Shown here: in pieces, positions 1 to 8,672 of the stretch | How positions within the stretch are numbered: the first letter of the stretch is position 1 | Layout: every line of letters starts with the position of its first letter | Source of the DNA: an uncultured Gimesia sp. | GTDB lineage: Bacteria > Planctomycetota > Planctomycetia > Planctomycetales > Planctomycetaceae | Reading direction: 5' to 3' | DNA: 38,277 bases | NCBI RefSeq assembly: GCF_937910335.1 | Contig: NZ_CALEMX010000473.1 | Location: 1-38,277 of the forward strand | Notes under the pieces: generated by a model | The model's database searches: none | What the model was told of the DNA's origin: nothing | What the model saw: only the letters and a program-made list of their open reading frames with translations | Program-made: the position numbers and the translations under genes

Positions 1-189
1 ATCAACCACTAAGGTAACAGGAATGTCAGATTAAGTCTTAACTATTACAATTTATGGCCGGTTCTAATGACACTGGATTGCTATTCCGTTTGCATTTGCA
101 TTCCGGCATCGATCTTCTATGATTTGCCTGCAGAAGTATTCTATTTTATCTTCAGATCCGTTTTCAAAGCGAAGTGTGTAAAGATCATC
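1..189. other. Intergenic/leader region before the metallophosphoesterase gene
   Basis: No gene is supported here. The reading frame of the next gene stays open back to an ATG at 67, but the 41 extra residues do not resemble the family, and the preferred start is at 190. The stretch probably holds the promoter and leader. I did not find a convincing -35/-10 pair. Confidence 0.4.
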
Positions 190-1389
190 ATGGAAGCAAT
201 AGCCAATGGACTGATATTGCTGATACTGTCGATCGGCCATGCTGAACTCTGGGTCATGGTCATCAATCGCACACACGCCCTGCCAATACCTGATGCGCGG
301 CTCAAAAAACTCAGACATGTTCTGGAGTTGTTCATCGTCCTGTTCCCCATTGTGCTGTTTCTCTCCGTGGGACTGTACACTCCGGGGGTCTTATTGGGTG
401 GAACCTGGAGCCAACTCCCTTTCTGGTGGAAGCCTGTTCTATTGGTATGTGCCTTGGGTTTTCTGGGTTTATTGTATTCGGGTTTCCGGCATCTGTTTTA
501 CAAACCACCCCGGCTACAGATCGAATACCAGTCTGAATTGATCCACATGCGACAGCGACTCAATCAGGATCTGATCGGAGAGGGGCCCTATCATTATCTG
601 GCTGGCCTTCCTTTGAACGAAATTTTCAGTGTCGATTTCACCCGGAAAACATTTCAGCTCCCTCGTCTACCGGAGAACTGGGATGGTCTGACAATTTTGC
701 ATCTCAGCGACTTACACTTTTCCGGCACATTGAAACGCGAGTATTTTGTCGAGCTGTGTCGGATCGCACAGGAAACCAAGCCTGACCTGATCGTTTTCGC
801 TGGCGATCTAATTGACGAAATGAAATGTCTTGACTGGTTGGACGATACTCTGGGGCCGATGCAAGCACCTCTGGGGTGTTACTTTATTCTTGGTAATCAT
901 GACTGGCATCAGGAAAGTCTTCAGATTCGAGAAACTTTAGTGGAAACGGGCTGGATCGATCTCTCTACTAAGCCATTTCTTCTGCAGCATGCAGGACATA
1001 CACTGCAACTGGCGGGAACAGAAGTCCCCTGGATGGGAGAGCATCCGGAAATCAAGCGATCAACCATCGGGGAAGGCACCGAACCAGAATCGGACTTCCT
1101 TCTGCTGGTCAGTCACACGCCTGATCATTTTCACTGGGCCGTTCGCCAGGGATATGACTTGGTACTTTCTGGTCACACGCATGGTGGGCAGGTCCGATTC
1201 CCATTGATTGGTCCGGTATTTGCCCCCAGTCTGCACGGGACCCGTTATGCAAGTGGGACTTTTGCCCGTGGTTCCACAGTGTTGCACGTCAGTCGTGGAG
1301 TCTCTGGCATCCATCCCTTACGCTGGCTCTGCCGACCCGAAATCAGTCTGTTAACCTTGAGAGTCTCGGACAAGAAAAAATCAGACTAA
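190..1389 (+). CDS. Membrane-anchored metallophosphoesterase (calcineurin-like, YkuE/YaeI type)
   Basis: A two-metal phosphoesterase with a membrane N-terminus, probably acting on a phospholipid or nucleotide-sugar phosphoester at the membrane. Three hydrophobic segments lie in roughly the first 105 residues. The catalytic domain follows with every classical motif: D174-x-H176 (LSDLHF), GD206 (GDLID), GN236-H237-D, H309 (SHTPDH) and GH329-T-H331-GGQ. The start at 190 is preferred because the product then begins directly with the first membrane segment. The frame is open to an ATG at 67 but adds an atypical Cys/aromatic-rich 41-residue stretch, and neither start has a strong ribosome binding site. 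The stop overlaps the convergent neighbour's stop by 4 bp. LpxG/LpxH-like lipid A precursor hydrolysis is possible but cannot be told from sequence alone. Family certain, substrate unknown. Confidence 0.9.
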   Translation: MEAIANGLILLILSIGHAELWVMVINRTHALPIPDARLKKLRHVLELFIVLFPIVLFLSVGLYTPGVLLGGTWSQLPFWWKPVLLVCALGFLGLLYSGFRHLFYKPPRLQIEYQSELIHMRQRLNQDLIGEGPYHYLAGLPLNEIFSVDFTRKTFQLPRLPENWDGLTILHLSDLHFSGTLKREYFVELCRIAQETKPDLIVFAGDLIDEMKCLDWLDDTLGPMQAPLGCYFILGNHDWHQESLQIRETLVETGWIDLSTKPFLLQHAGHTLQLAGTEVPWMGEHPEIKRSTIGEGTEPESDFLLLVSHTPDHFHWAVRQGYDLVLSGHTHGGQVRFPLIGPVFAPSLHGTRYASGTFARGSTVLHVSRGVSGIHPLRWLCRPEISLLTLRVSDKKKSD

Positions 1390-2417
1390 CGTGGCTGGGT
1401 TCCCGGAACGGTCGCCTGGCGTTCGCCCCCTTTTTCTGTTATTTGAAACTCGGCCCAAATTGGTAAGTGGTCTGAAACCAACAGTGCTTCCTTTTCGGTC
1501 AGCTTAAAGCGTGTTTGAAAATCATAGACACCCGATTGGCCTGTAAACTCCTGCGAGCGATGGCGGCTGAAGAGTATGTTGTCGTATTGTTTTGTTTTTC
1601 GGGTATTCGTGGGTACTTTAGAAACGGTCCACATCAAATCGGGAACGGTTCCCAGTTCTCCCAGATGCCGATCATCGACATTTAAGTCACCCAGCAGGAT
1701 GACATCATCTTCCTGACTTCCATCACTGGCGACAACCCGATATACATCGTCCAGAACATTTAGTTCCTGTTTGGTTTCATCGGGGTCGGTGTGAATGTTG
1801 ATCAGCGAAAAGGTAAATGGTTGATTACCGGACGAAACCAAAGTCCGAAAGTGAGCGACATAAGGCGGACGGTGCAATTTGTCATATTTATCGATCACAC
1901 TATAAGACCATTTTTCATTAACGGTGATTCGATCGGTATTAAAGAAATAGGCATATTGTTCTTTGCTGGCTGTTCTCCCCTGTCGCGGACCAACCAGGCA
2001 GGCGTAATGGTAGTCACCAGTATTGAGAATGCCCAAAAATTCGTCTATGAATGACTGGTCCTGCGATCGTATTTCCTGAATCGCTACCACATCAAATTGC
2101 TGAATGATGCGTGCCAGGATTTGCGGAACCTGCGGTTTTTTCATTTTACTTTGACCAAATACCTGAATATTAAACGTGGCGATACGAATGCTATTCTCGG
2201 AACGTGGTAAATCGATTTCTGTAGAATTCCAGTCCGCTGGTGTCGAACTGGAAATCGTCGAAGAGACAAAGTCCGAAACCCAGCGCGTGACCTGATTCGT
2301 CTTGATCCCGAAATGAAACATTCCGCCCAACAAACCGACCAACAGTAATGTCAGTCCACGTAATTTCCACGATTTGATGAACGAAGTTTTGGGTTTGGTT
2401 TTTGGTTTATCTGCCAT
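1386..2417 (-). CDS. Endonuclease/exonuclease/phosphatase family protein, membrane-anchored
   Basis: A DNase I-like (EEP superfamily) hydrolase. After a basic N-terminus and one membrane segment (about residues 19-38) comes the EEP domain with its usual landmarks: N83 in ATFN, E115 in QEIR, H209 in NIH, D244-x-N246 in GDLN and the C-terminal SD316-H317 pair. With the N-terminal anchor the catalytic domain should face the periplasm, so a role in nucleic acid or phospholipid turnover outside the cytoplasm is a reasonable inference. The ATG at 2417 (MADKPK) is chosen. The frame extends to an ATG at 2480, but that codon sits inside a perfect hairpin (2477-2501) and the extra 21 residues carry no signal. 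It converges on the metallophosphoesterase gene. Family clear, substrate unknown. Confidence 0.87.
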   Translation of the reverse strand: MADKPKTKPKTSFIKSWKLRGLTLLLVGLLGGMFHFGIKTNQVTRWVSDFVSSTISSSTPADWNSTEIDLPRSENSIRIATFNIQVFGQSKMKKPQVPQILARIIQQFDVVAIQEIRSQDQSFIDEFLGILNTGDYHYACLVGPRQGRTASKEQYAYFFNTDRITVNEKWSYSVIDKYDKLHRPPYVAHFRTLVSSGNQPFTFSLINIHTDPDETKQELNVLDDVYRVVASDGSQEDDVILLGDLNVDDRHLGELGTVPDLMWTVSKVPTNTRKTKQYDNILFSRHRSQEFTGQSGVYDFQTRFKLTEKEALLVSDHLPIWAEFQITEKGGERQATVPGTQPR

Positions 2418-2476
2418 AGTACCATCCATGGTATTACTGATGACGGGAATGAAGTGGGAGTCAATGGCTGAAATGA

Positions 2477-2501
2477 CCATCTGTTATGAGGTAACAGATG
2501 G
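2477..2501. repeat. Perfect 10-bp inverted repeat with 5-nt loop
   Basis: The arms ccatctgtta (2477-2486) and taacagatgg (2492-2501) are fully complementary around a tgagg loop. The element lies in the divergent gap between the EEP gene and the glycosyltransferase and covers the upstream alternative ATG of the EEP frame. It could be an operator or a leader hairpin. Confidence 0.6.
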
Positions 2502-2696
2502 ATGAAAGGAGCCGCAATTTAACAAATTTGCAGAGGGACGGGTAGTGCAATTCTTGCAGGGGACGCGAATCGAATCGATTCCCCCCTTGCTGATCATTGT
2601 CTGATGCGATAATCTAAATTCTATTCGGATCATAGAGAAGTACGACTGCCGTATCTCATATCCAGGCAATAGCTTACATGAAGGGCTTTGACTTCT

Positions 2697-3848
2697 GTGC
2701 CTCGAAGACTGACTATTACCGTTCCTTCTCTCAGCCTCGGCGGCGCGGAAGGTGTAGCCGCCATGATGGCCAATCACTGGGCACAGGCAGGAGATTCAGT
2801 CACGCTGATTACCCTGGATTCATCAGAATCAGATACGTTTCAACTTTCTGAAACAGTTGAGCGGTATGAGCTGGCGGTGATGCAGGATTCCAAAAACCTG
2901 ATACAAGCTGTGTTTAACAATCGGCAACGCGTAAGACGATTGCGGGATGTCATCGCGGCCTCTCAGCCTGATATCGTAATCAGTCTCACGGACCGCATGA
3001 ATGTTTTAACGTTATTGGCGACGCGGAAGTTGAACAGGCCTGTGCTGATTTCGGAACGTTCTGACCCCAGACATCATCCGATTGGTCGTCTCTGGTCTTT
3101 TTTACGAAAAAAAACTTATCCACGCGCAACAGCTTTAGTTGTTCAGACAGAGGGCGTTGCCGATTTCTGCAAGCAGTGGTTGAAAGAGACACACATTGAA
3201 GTCATCCCGAATGCGGTACCCACTCCCCGTTCGCCAGATATTCCCGTCGTCACGGAACAGATGGTGCTATCACGGCCGCCATCACATATTATTTATGGTA
3301 TGGGACGGCTCTCCTATGAAAAAGGTTTCGACAGGTTGATCGATGCCTTTTCAAATCTCGCGGAAAAGTTTCCAAACTGGAAATTGCGAATTTTAGGCGA
3401 GGGGCCGTTACGTGAAAGTTTGCAGGCAACCATTGATGAACGGGGATTGCAGGAGCAGATCGAACTAACAGGCTGGGTCGAAAATCCGGAATTGTATCTG
3501 GATCAGGGAGAAATCTTTGTGTTGCCCTCAAGGTATGAAGGTTTCCCGAATGCGTTGTTGCAGGCCATGTCGCGCGGATTAGCTTGTATCAGTTTCGATT
3601 GTGAAAGCGGCCCTGCTGACATCGCAAAGGAGGGGTTACCAGTCATAATTGTACAAACCAAAAAAATTAACTTTTTCAGCACCAGCTACCAGCTTGCTCT
3701 TATGATGGAAGCATTTATGGAAGATGAAAGTTCACGCAAAGAAACAGCAATTGCTAGTCTGCAAGTCACAGAGAGATTTTCTGTTTCCCGTTTTTTTCAA
3801 GCCTGGGACGTGTTGATTCAAACAGCCCTATCGGGGAAAGCGAACTAA
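2697..3848 (+). CDS. Glycosyltransferase family 4 (GT-B fold)
   Basis: A retaining GT4 enzyme that would transfer a sugar from a nucleotide-sugar to a lipid-linked or polysaccharide acceptor. The N-terminal half begins with the acceptor-side glycine loop (SLSLGGAEGV, about residues 11-20) and contains ISERSDPR. The donor-binding half has GRLSYEKGFDRL (about 203-214), LGEGP, and the EGFPNALLQ segment (E281-Q289). In the usual E-x7-E motif the second position is Glu, whereas here it is Gln. The start is taken as GTG 2697, with AAGGG about 11 nt upstream. A TTG at 2688 is also in frame but its spacing to that site would be only 2 nt. The stop TAA shares its last base with the ATG of the next gene (TAATG), so the two are probably translationally coupled. 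Closest in style to AmsD/PglJ-type transferases. Donor and acceptor unknown. Confidence 0.9.
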   Translation: MPRRLTITVPSLSLGGAEGVAAMMANHWAQAGDSVTLITLDSSESDTFQLSETVERYELAVMQDSKNLIQAVFNNRQRVRRLRDVIAASQPDIVISLTDRMNVLTLLATRKLNRPVLISERSDPRHHPIGRLWSFLRKKTYPRATALVVQTEGVADFCKQWLKETHIEVIPNAVPTPRSPDIPVVTEQMVLSRPPSHIIYGMGRLSYEKGFDRLIDAFSNLAEKFPNWKLRILGEGPLRESLQATIDERGLQEQIELTGWVENPELYLDQGEIFVLPSRYEGFPNALLQAMSRGLACISFDCESGPADIAKEGLPVIIVQTKKINFFSTSYQLALMMEAFMEDESSRKETAIASLQVTERFSVSRFFQAWDVLIQTALSGKAN

Positions 3849-4222
3849 TGCAGCAATACGTCATACTACGTCACGATTTTCCTGAGCTGCATTGGGACTT
3901 GATGCTGGAAGAAGAGGGCGTCCTCAAAACCTGGCGTCTGAATGCGCCACCAGCCATTGATCATGCCTCAGATGAATCATCAATAGATTTATTTGCCGAA
4001 GCGCTGCCCGATCATCGAATCGCCTATCTGGAATACGAAGGGCCGGTCTCTGGTAACCGGGGAGAAGTCAGTCGGTGGGACCGTGGTACGTTTTCACTTC
4101 TGGAACAAAACGATGAGTTGATCGTAGCGTTGCTGACTGGGGATGAACTGGCCGGACGAGTGACTCTCAAAAAAATGGACAAAGAAAAACAATGGAGCCT
4201 GAATTACACGGCATTCTTTTAA
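3848..4222 (+). CDS. Stand-alone LigD-type 3'-phosphoesterase (PE) domain protein
   Basis: A 124-residue protein matching the N-terminal phosphoesterase domain of bacterial DNA ligase D, which trims 3' ends (ribonucleotides and 3'-phosphates) in end joining. The family signature is seen as RHD...LHWDLMLE at residues 8-21, with H9, H15 and D17 at metal-ligand positions, H56 in the DHRIAYLEYEG segment at the second catalytic histidine position, and WDRGTF at 77-82. The Arg in the usual LHYDFRLE motif is Met19 here. There is no ligase, polymerase or Ku gene in the window, so it works alone or with partners encoded elsewhere. It overlaps the preceding glycosyltransferase by one base. Stand-alone PE proteins are known in bacteria and archaea. 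Activity of this variant is uncertain. Confidence 0.82.
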   Translation: MQQYVILRHDFPELHWDLMLEEEGVLKTWRLNAPPAIDHASDESSIDLFAEALPDHRIAYLEYEGPVSGNRGEVSRWDRGTFSLLEQNDELIVALLTGDELAGRVTLKKMDKEKQWSLNYTAFF

Positions 4223-4241
4223 GTATGATAGACTCTGGTGA

Positions 4242-4907
4242 TTACTGTTTTTTGACCTTTGTTTTTCCGGCGAGACGAAAGATACCCGGTTCGACAGCCA
4301 GAGCCGTCAAGTCAGGCAGTTCTGACTTCCCGCGGTCCAAATGCACAATCAAGGCATCATTGCCATTCGCTTGCCCCCACTCGATATACCAGCCTTCACT
4401 ACGCGCTTCCCGGATCAGATCAGATATGGCATCATCAATGGGTATCGGGAGTAAGCCGGCTTTGGCCTGATCCAGCTCCAGTACGAGCCGTTGATTATCC
4501 ATCAACCACGGTTTGAATTTCAAACTGATGATGCCCGACCATTGTTTCAAAGTCAGATGAAATCCCAGATCCACCTGGTTTTTATCAAACTTAACCCGTG
4601 GATCAGAGATCCCCTCCGGAACCCATTCGTTGTATTTCTGATGTAATTCTTCAGCCAGCCAGGCGTTGACTTGTTGTTCGCTGAATTCCTGTGACCAGCG
4701 CGGTTCCTTGTTACGTACATCATTTACCAGTTGCATGGAATGTTGGACGAACTGTTTGGCTTTCTGCTGTCTGACTTCCGGCTGAGATTGTTCCTGCAGT
4801 GCGATCTGATAAAAATCAGGCACCTGAGCCGAAGACCAATAGAGGCCTCCAGCGACCCCTCCCAGGAGAAGTAGCAGTAAAAAAAGGAACAGTAGAGAAC
4901 GTTTCAT
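4242..4907 (-). CDS. Unrecognised membrane-anchored protein
   Basis: A 221-residue protein I cannot assign. Residues 3-20 form a very hydrophobic Leu-rich segment after MKR, either a signal anchor or an uncleaved signal peptide. The rest is soluble, mixed alpha/beta, without Cys or known motifs. A segment reading FSEQQVNAWLAEEL around residue 75 recalls the SEEQLN-type phrase of small anchored proteins such as YpmS (DUF2140), but this is only a resemblance. It is convergent with the PE-domain gene (19 bp apart) and divergent from gltX. The start ATG at 4907 is the first in frame and fits the hydrophobic N-terminus, although no clear ribosome binding site precedes it. Confidence 0.75.
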   Translation of the reverse strand: MKRSLLFLFLLLLLLGGVAGGLYWSSAQVPDFYQIALQEQSQPEVRQQKAKQFVQHSMQLVNDVRNKEPRWSQEFSEQQVNAWLAEELHQKYNEWVPEGISDPRVKFDKNQVDLGFHLTLKQWSGIISLKFKPWLMDNQRLVLELDQAKAGLLPIPIDDAISDLIREARSEGWYIEWGQANGNDALIVHLDRGKSELPDLTALAVEPGIFRLAGKTKVKKQ

Positions 4908-5009
4908 GCAGAAATGCTAAGTCGCATGAGAAGAAGCGTCAAGACCGTTACTCAGGTCGGGAATCTCCAGAAATCGTGAAATTGCGCTAAGTTGAATCTT
5001 TAAACATAC

Positions 5010-5038
5010 TTGTCGAATGAGTACCGGTCTTTTATGAT
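5010..5038 (+). promoter_or_regulatory. Candidate sigma70 promoter for gltX-glnS
   Basis: TTGTCG (5010-5015) and TATGAT (5033-5038, 5 of 6 consensus bases) are separated by 17 bp, about 110 bp before gltX. An imperfect inverted repeat (5023-5042, ACCGGTC/GATCGGT) covers the -10 and could be an operator. A second hairpin, attcca/tggaat (5087-5103), lies in the leader. This is motif matching only. Confidence 0.45.
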
Positions 5039-5147
5039 CGGTCGTCCGAATCAGAACGGCTATGCGAAGCTTTGTTGTATGGCATCATTCCACCTGCTGG
5101 AATCATTCATTTCCCACAGTTGAACGAGAAATATTAAGAGCCCATTT

Positions 5148-6731
5148 ATGAGTAATGTCCGAACCCGTTTTGCTCCCAGTCCAACTGGTTACATGCATAT
5201 TGGAGGTATGCGTACCGCCTTATTCAACTGGCTCTGGGCACGGCACAATGGTGGACAGTTTATTCTCCGCATTGATGATACCGATCAGGAACGTAACCTT
5301 TCGGAAGCACTCGGCCCAATTCTACAAGCGTTTAAATGGCTGGGGCTGGATTGGGATGAAGGCCCGGAAGTGGGGGGAGATTACGGCCCTTACTTTCAAT
5401 CGGAGCGAAATGATCTTTACCGGGCAGCCGTTGATCAACTGCTGGCGGATGGCAAAGCCTATCGTTGTTATGAAACACCCGAAGAGATTCAGGTGGATCG
5501 AGAAGCAGCGCAAAATGAAAAGCGGAACTATCTGAATCTTCGTCGTTCTCTGGAATTATCGGAAAGTGAAAAGGAGCAGTACGAAGCAGAGGACCGCCCG
5601 TCGGTAGTACGATTATTGGTTCCCCGAGATCAGAAGGTTCAGATTGATGACGCCGTTCGTGGTCATGTGGAATTTGATGCTGGCTTGATGCCCGACCCGG
5701 TCATCTTGAGAGGCAATGGAACACCTCTCTATAATCTTGCGACCGTCATCGACGACGCTAGCATGAAAATATCCCATGTGATCCGGGCGGAAGAACATCT
5801 TTCCAATACGCCAGTGCAAGTTCTCATTTACCAGGCACTCGGTTATGAACTGCCAACGTTTGCCCACATCCCGTTTGTGGCGGCACCCGGCGGAAAAGAA
5901 AAACTGAGTAAACGCAAACTCGAGAAGTATCGTAAAAGTCCCCAGTTCAAAAAAATGTTTGACAAGGCAGAATCCGTCTTTCCACGAATTGGATTGGAAA
6001 ACGCAGGAGGTCTTGATCCCGTCATGGTCGAGTATTACGAAAAAATTGGCTATCTACCAGAAGCTATTCTCAATGCCCTGGCTAGACTGGGTTGGTCATT
6101 GGATGATAAGACCGAAATTATGTCACTCGATAAGATTGTTGAGAACTTTACACTCGATCGGATTGTCAAATCTGCTGCAGGCCTTGATCCGGATAAATTG
6201 CTCAGTTTCCAATCGCATTGGATGAATCAGTTATCGTTGGATGAGAAAGTAGAACGCTGCAGTCCCTTTCTGGAAAACGCGGGTTTAGTTCAGGATGCAA
6301 GTGTGCCGGAAATCAAACAACGTATCAGTCAGGTGATTCTCGGCATGGAAGACCGCTTGAAAGTGGCCAGCGATATTCTGGACTTTGATGAATTTTTTAT
6401 CGCCGATGATCAATTGGAATATGAACCCAAAGCCTTCAAAAAACGGATTCAAAAATCAGCGGACGCTGTAATACTTCTGGATAAAATGAAAGACCAGTTG
6501 GCGAAAGCCGACGATTTCAGTGCAGCTGCATTAGACAAACTGTTGCACGAATTTGTAGAAGCGGAGGGGATAGGCATGGGACAAATCATACATGCTCTGC
6601 GTGTTTCAGTCAGTGGAAAAGGAACAGGAATCGGAATGTTTGATTGTCTCGCAATTCTAGGCAAAGAGAGTTGCGTCAAACGGATTGAACGGGCGATAGC
6701 CCTCGCTCAGGGTGACTCAAGCAAGACCTAA
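5148..6731 (+). CDS. gltX: Glutamyl-tRNA synthetase
   Basis: Charges tRNA(Glu), and possibly tRNA(Gln) if non-discriminating, with glutamate in the cytoplasm. It is a class Ib synthetase of 527 residues with the HIGH-like motif H17-I-G-G in [12 protein letters not shown] and the KMSKS-like motif K252-L-S-K-R256. The Rossmann domain is followed by a helical anticodon-binding region. Compared with the E. coli enzyme there is extra sequence directly after KLSKR: about 44 residues lie before GYLPEA where about 12 are usual. The start ATG has AAGAG 8 nt upstream. glnS follows 52 bp later on the same strand, so the two probably form one transcript. A true GlnRS next door makes a discriminating GluRS more likely. 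Assignment is secure. Confidence 0.97.
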   Translation: MSNVRTRFAPSPTGYMHIGGMRTALFNWLWARHNGGQFILRIDDTDQERNLSEALGPILQAFKWLGLDWDEGPEVGGDYGPYFQSERNDLYRAAVDQLLADGKAYRCYETPEEIQVDREAAQNEKRNYLNLRRSLELSESEKEQYEAEDRPSVVRLLVPRDQKVQIDDAVRGHVEFDAGLMPDPVILRGNGTPLYNLATVIDDASMKISHVIRAEEHLSNTPVQVLIYQALGYELPTFAHIPFVAAPGGKEKLSKRKLEKYRKSPQFKKMFDKAESVFPRIGLENAGGLDPVMVEYYEKIGYLPEAILNALARLGWSLDDKTEIMSLDKIVENFTLDRIVKSAAGLDPDKLLSFQSHWMNQLSLDEKVERCSPFLENAGLVQDASVPEIKQRISQVILGMEDRLKVASDILDFDEFFIADDQLEYEPKAFKKRIQKSADAVILLDKMKDQLAKADDFSAAALDKLLHEFVEAEGIGMGQIIHALRVSVSGKGTGIGMFDCLAILGKESCVKRIERAIALAQGDSSKT

Positions 6732-6783
6732 CAGTAAAAGCAGGCTAGTCCTGTGATTGTTGAAAACATTAAAGGAGTAAGGG

Positions 6784-8496
6784 ATGTCAACTCCCGAAGA
6801 AAAAACACCAACCGATTTTATTCGCACGATCATTCAAGAAGATAATAACACGGGCAAACATGACGGACGTGTCCATACACGTTTTCCTCCCGAACCGAAT
6901 GGCTATTTGCATATCGGTCATGCTAAGTCAATCTGCCTTAACTTTGGCGTCGCCAATGAGAATCCGGGTGGACTGTGCAATTTGAGATTTGACGATACAA
7001 ATCCGGAAAAAGAGGATGTCGAATACGTCGAATCCATCAAAGAAGATGTGAAGTGGCTCGGTTTTGACTGGGACGATCGCGAGTATTTTGCGTCAGATTA
7101 TTTCGACCAGCTGTATGAATTTGCCGTCGCCTTGATCAAAAAAGGGAAAGCCTACGCTTGTGACTTACCGGCAGATAAAATGCGTGAGTACCGCGGAACA
7201 GCTACCGAACCGGGAAAACCCAGCCCCGGTCGTTCGCGTTCCGTAGAGGAAAATCTAGATCTGTTTGAACGCATGAAAAACGGCGACTTTCAAGAGGGTG
7301 AATATGTTTTGCGGTCCAAAATTGATCTAGCGTCTCCCAACTTTCATATGCGCGATCCGGTGATTTATCGAGTAAGACACGTGCACCACCATCGTACAGG
7401 AGATAAGTGGTGTATCTACCCGATGTACGATTACACGCACTGTATTTCCGACTCAATCGAACAAATCACGCATTCAATCTGCACGCTTGAATTTGAAGAT
7501 CATCGCCCACTTTATGACTGGATTCTTGATGAGCTAGAGGTCTTTCATCCGCAACAGATTGAATTTGCGCGATTGAACATGACTTATACGGTGATGAGCA
7601 AGCGTAAATTATTGGAACTGGTTCAAGGGAATTATGTTTCTGGATGGGATGACCCCCGCATGCCTACAATCTGCGGAATGCGACGGCGGGGAGTGACTCC
7701 GGAATCATTACGCGAGTTCTGTAAGACGATTGGAGTGACAAAATTTAATTCGATGACAGATAAGGTCGTGCTGGAAAATTGTATGCGCGACCATTTGAAT
7801 CAGGTGGCTCCCCGAGTAATGGGAGTTTTAAATCCTCTAAGAGTCGTGATTGAGAATTACCCCGAAGAGTCAACCGAAGAACTGGAAGCGATTAATAACC
7901 CCAACGACGAGTCTGCAGGAACCCGAAAAGTACCTTTCTCAAAGGTGATTTACATTGAGAAAGAAGACTTTATGGAAGAGCCGCCCAAGAAGTTCTTCCG
8001 ACTATCCCCAGGCAGAGAGGTCAGGCTCCGCTATGCCTATTTCGTGACTTGTGTAGATGTGATCAAAGACGACTCTGGCGAGGTAATAGAACTGCGTTGT
8101 ACTTACGATCCTGATACAAAAGGGGGGAATGCCCCTGATGGCCGAAAGGTCAAAGCTACGATTCACTGGGTTTCTGAACCGCACGCTGTTGATGCGGAAG
8201 TTCGCCTGTACGATCATCTGTTTAAGACACGAGATCCCGAAGACTTGCCCGATGATGTGGATTACAAAACCAACTTGAATCCAGATTCATTACAGGTTTT
8301 GACCAATTGCAAGCTGGAGCCCTGTTTGAGAGATGCGGAAGTTGGCAGCCGCTTTCAATTCGAACGGCTGGGATACTTCTGCGTTGACCACAAGGATTCT
8401 ACGCGTGAGAAACCCGTTTTTAATCGTACGGTTACCCTACGGGATTCCTGGGCGAAAGTCGAAAAACAGATTCAAAATCAACCTAAAAAGAAGTAA
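6784..8496 (+). CDS. glnS: Glutaminyl-tRNA synthetase
   Basis: Charges tRNA(Gln) directly with glutamine. The 570-residue protein is close to the usual GlnRS length (E. coli about 554). The N-terminal signature [16 protein letters not shown] holds HIGH at 43-46, the FDDTNP loop follows, and the KMSKS equivalent is M271-S-K-R274 in YTVMSKRK. The segment [11 protein letters not shown] and the C-terminal two-barrel anticodon domain also fit GlnRS rather than GluRS. A strong AAAGGAG lies about 7 nt before the ATG. It is the second gene of the gltX-glnS pair. Its presence means the organism need not rely only on the GatCAB transamidation route for Gln-tRNA(Gln). Assignment is secure. Confidence 0.97.
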   Translation: MSTPEEKTPTDFIRTIIQEDNNTGKHDGRVHTRFPPEPNGYLHIGHAKSICLNFGVANENPGGLCNLRFDDTNPEKEDVEYVESIKEDVKWLGFDWDDREYFASDYFDQLYEFAVALIKKGKAYACDLPADKMREYRGTATEPGKPSPGRSRSVEENLDLFERMKNGDFQEGEYVLRSKIDLASPNFHMRDPVIYRVRHVHHHRTGDKWCIYPMYDYTHCISDSIEQITHSICTLEFEDHRPLYDWILDELEVFHPQQIEFARLNMTYTVMSKRKLLELVQGNYVSGWDDPRMPTICGMRRRGVTPESLREFCKTIGVTKFNSMTDKVVLENCMRDHLNQVAPRVMGVLNPLRVVIENYPEESTEELEAINNPNDESAGTRKVPFSKVIYIEKEDFMEEPPKKFFRLSPGREVRLRYAYFVTCVDVIKDDSGEVIELRCTYDPDTKGGNAPDGRKVKATIHWVSEPHAVDAEVRLYDHLFKTRDPEDLPDDVDYKTNLNPDSLQVLTNCKLEPCLRDAEVGSRFQFERLGYFCVDHKDSTREKPVFNRTVTLRDSWAKVEKQIQNQPKKK

Positions 8497-8511
8497 CAGC
8501 GCATAAAAAAA

Positions 8512-8539
8512 CACTCGTCGAACAAATGTCCGACGAGTG
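8512..8539 (-). terminator. Rho-independent terminator (leftward, possibly bidirectional)
   Basis: A 9-bp perfect stem (cactcgtcg 8512-8520, cgacgagtg 8531-8539) with a 10-nt loop. On the minus strand it is followed by a run of seven U (plus-strand ataaaaaaa before it), so it best terminates the leftward YTV-like gene. It also sits 15 bp after glnS, and a small second hairpin gcact/agtgc follows, so it may act in both directions. Confidence 0.75.
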
Positions 8540-8672
8540 AACCCATGCACTTCAAAGTGCTCATGTATTTTAGAACGTATCCCGTTTAACCATAGCGTCT
8601 TTCATTCTATTATACTCGTTTCAAATAGTCTTGGAGACGTTACATTAAACCTGGACACAGACTGACTTTGAT

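Noticed and set aside
67-189. N-terminal extension of the metallophosphoesterase from the ATG at 67
   Set aside because: The 41 added residues are unlike the family and the protein starts naturally with a membrane segment at 190.
2484-2777. 97-aa minus-strand frame overlapping the glycosyltransferase start
   Set aside because: Composition is rich in Ser/Arg/Cys with no domain, and it overlaps a well-supported gene on the other strand.
4192-4516. Two plus-strand frames opposite the anchored-protein gene
   Set aside because: Antisense shadows of the 4242-4907 gene, with no ribosome binding site or recognisable sequence.
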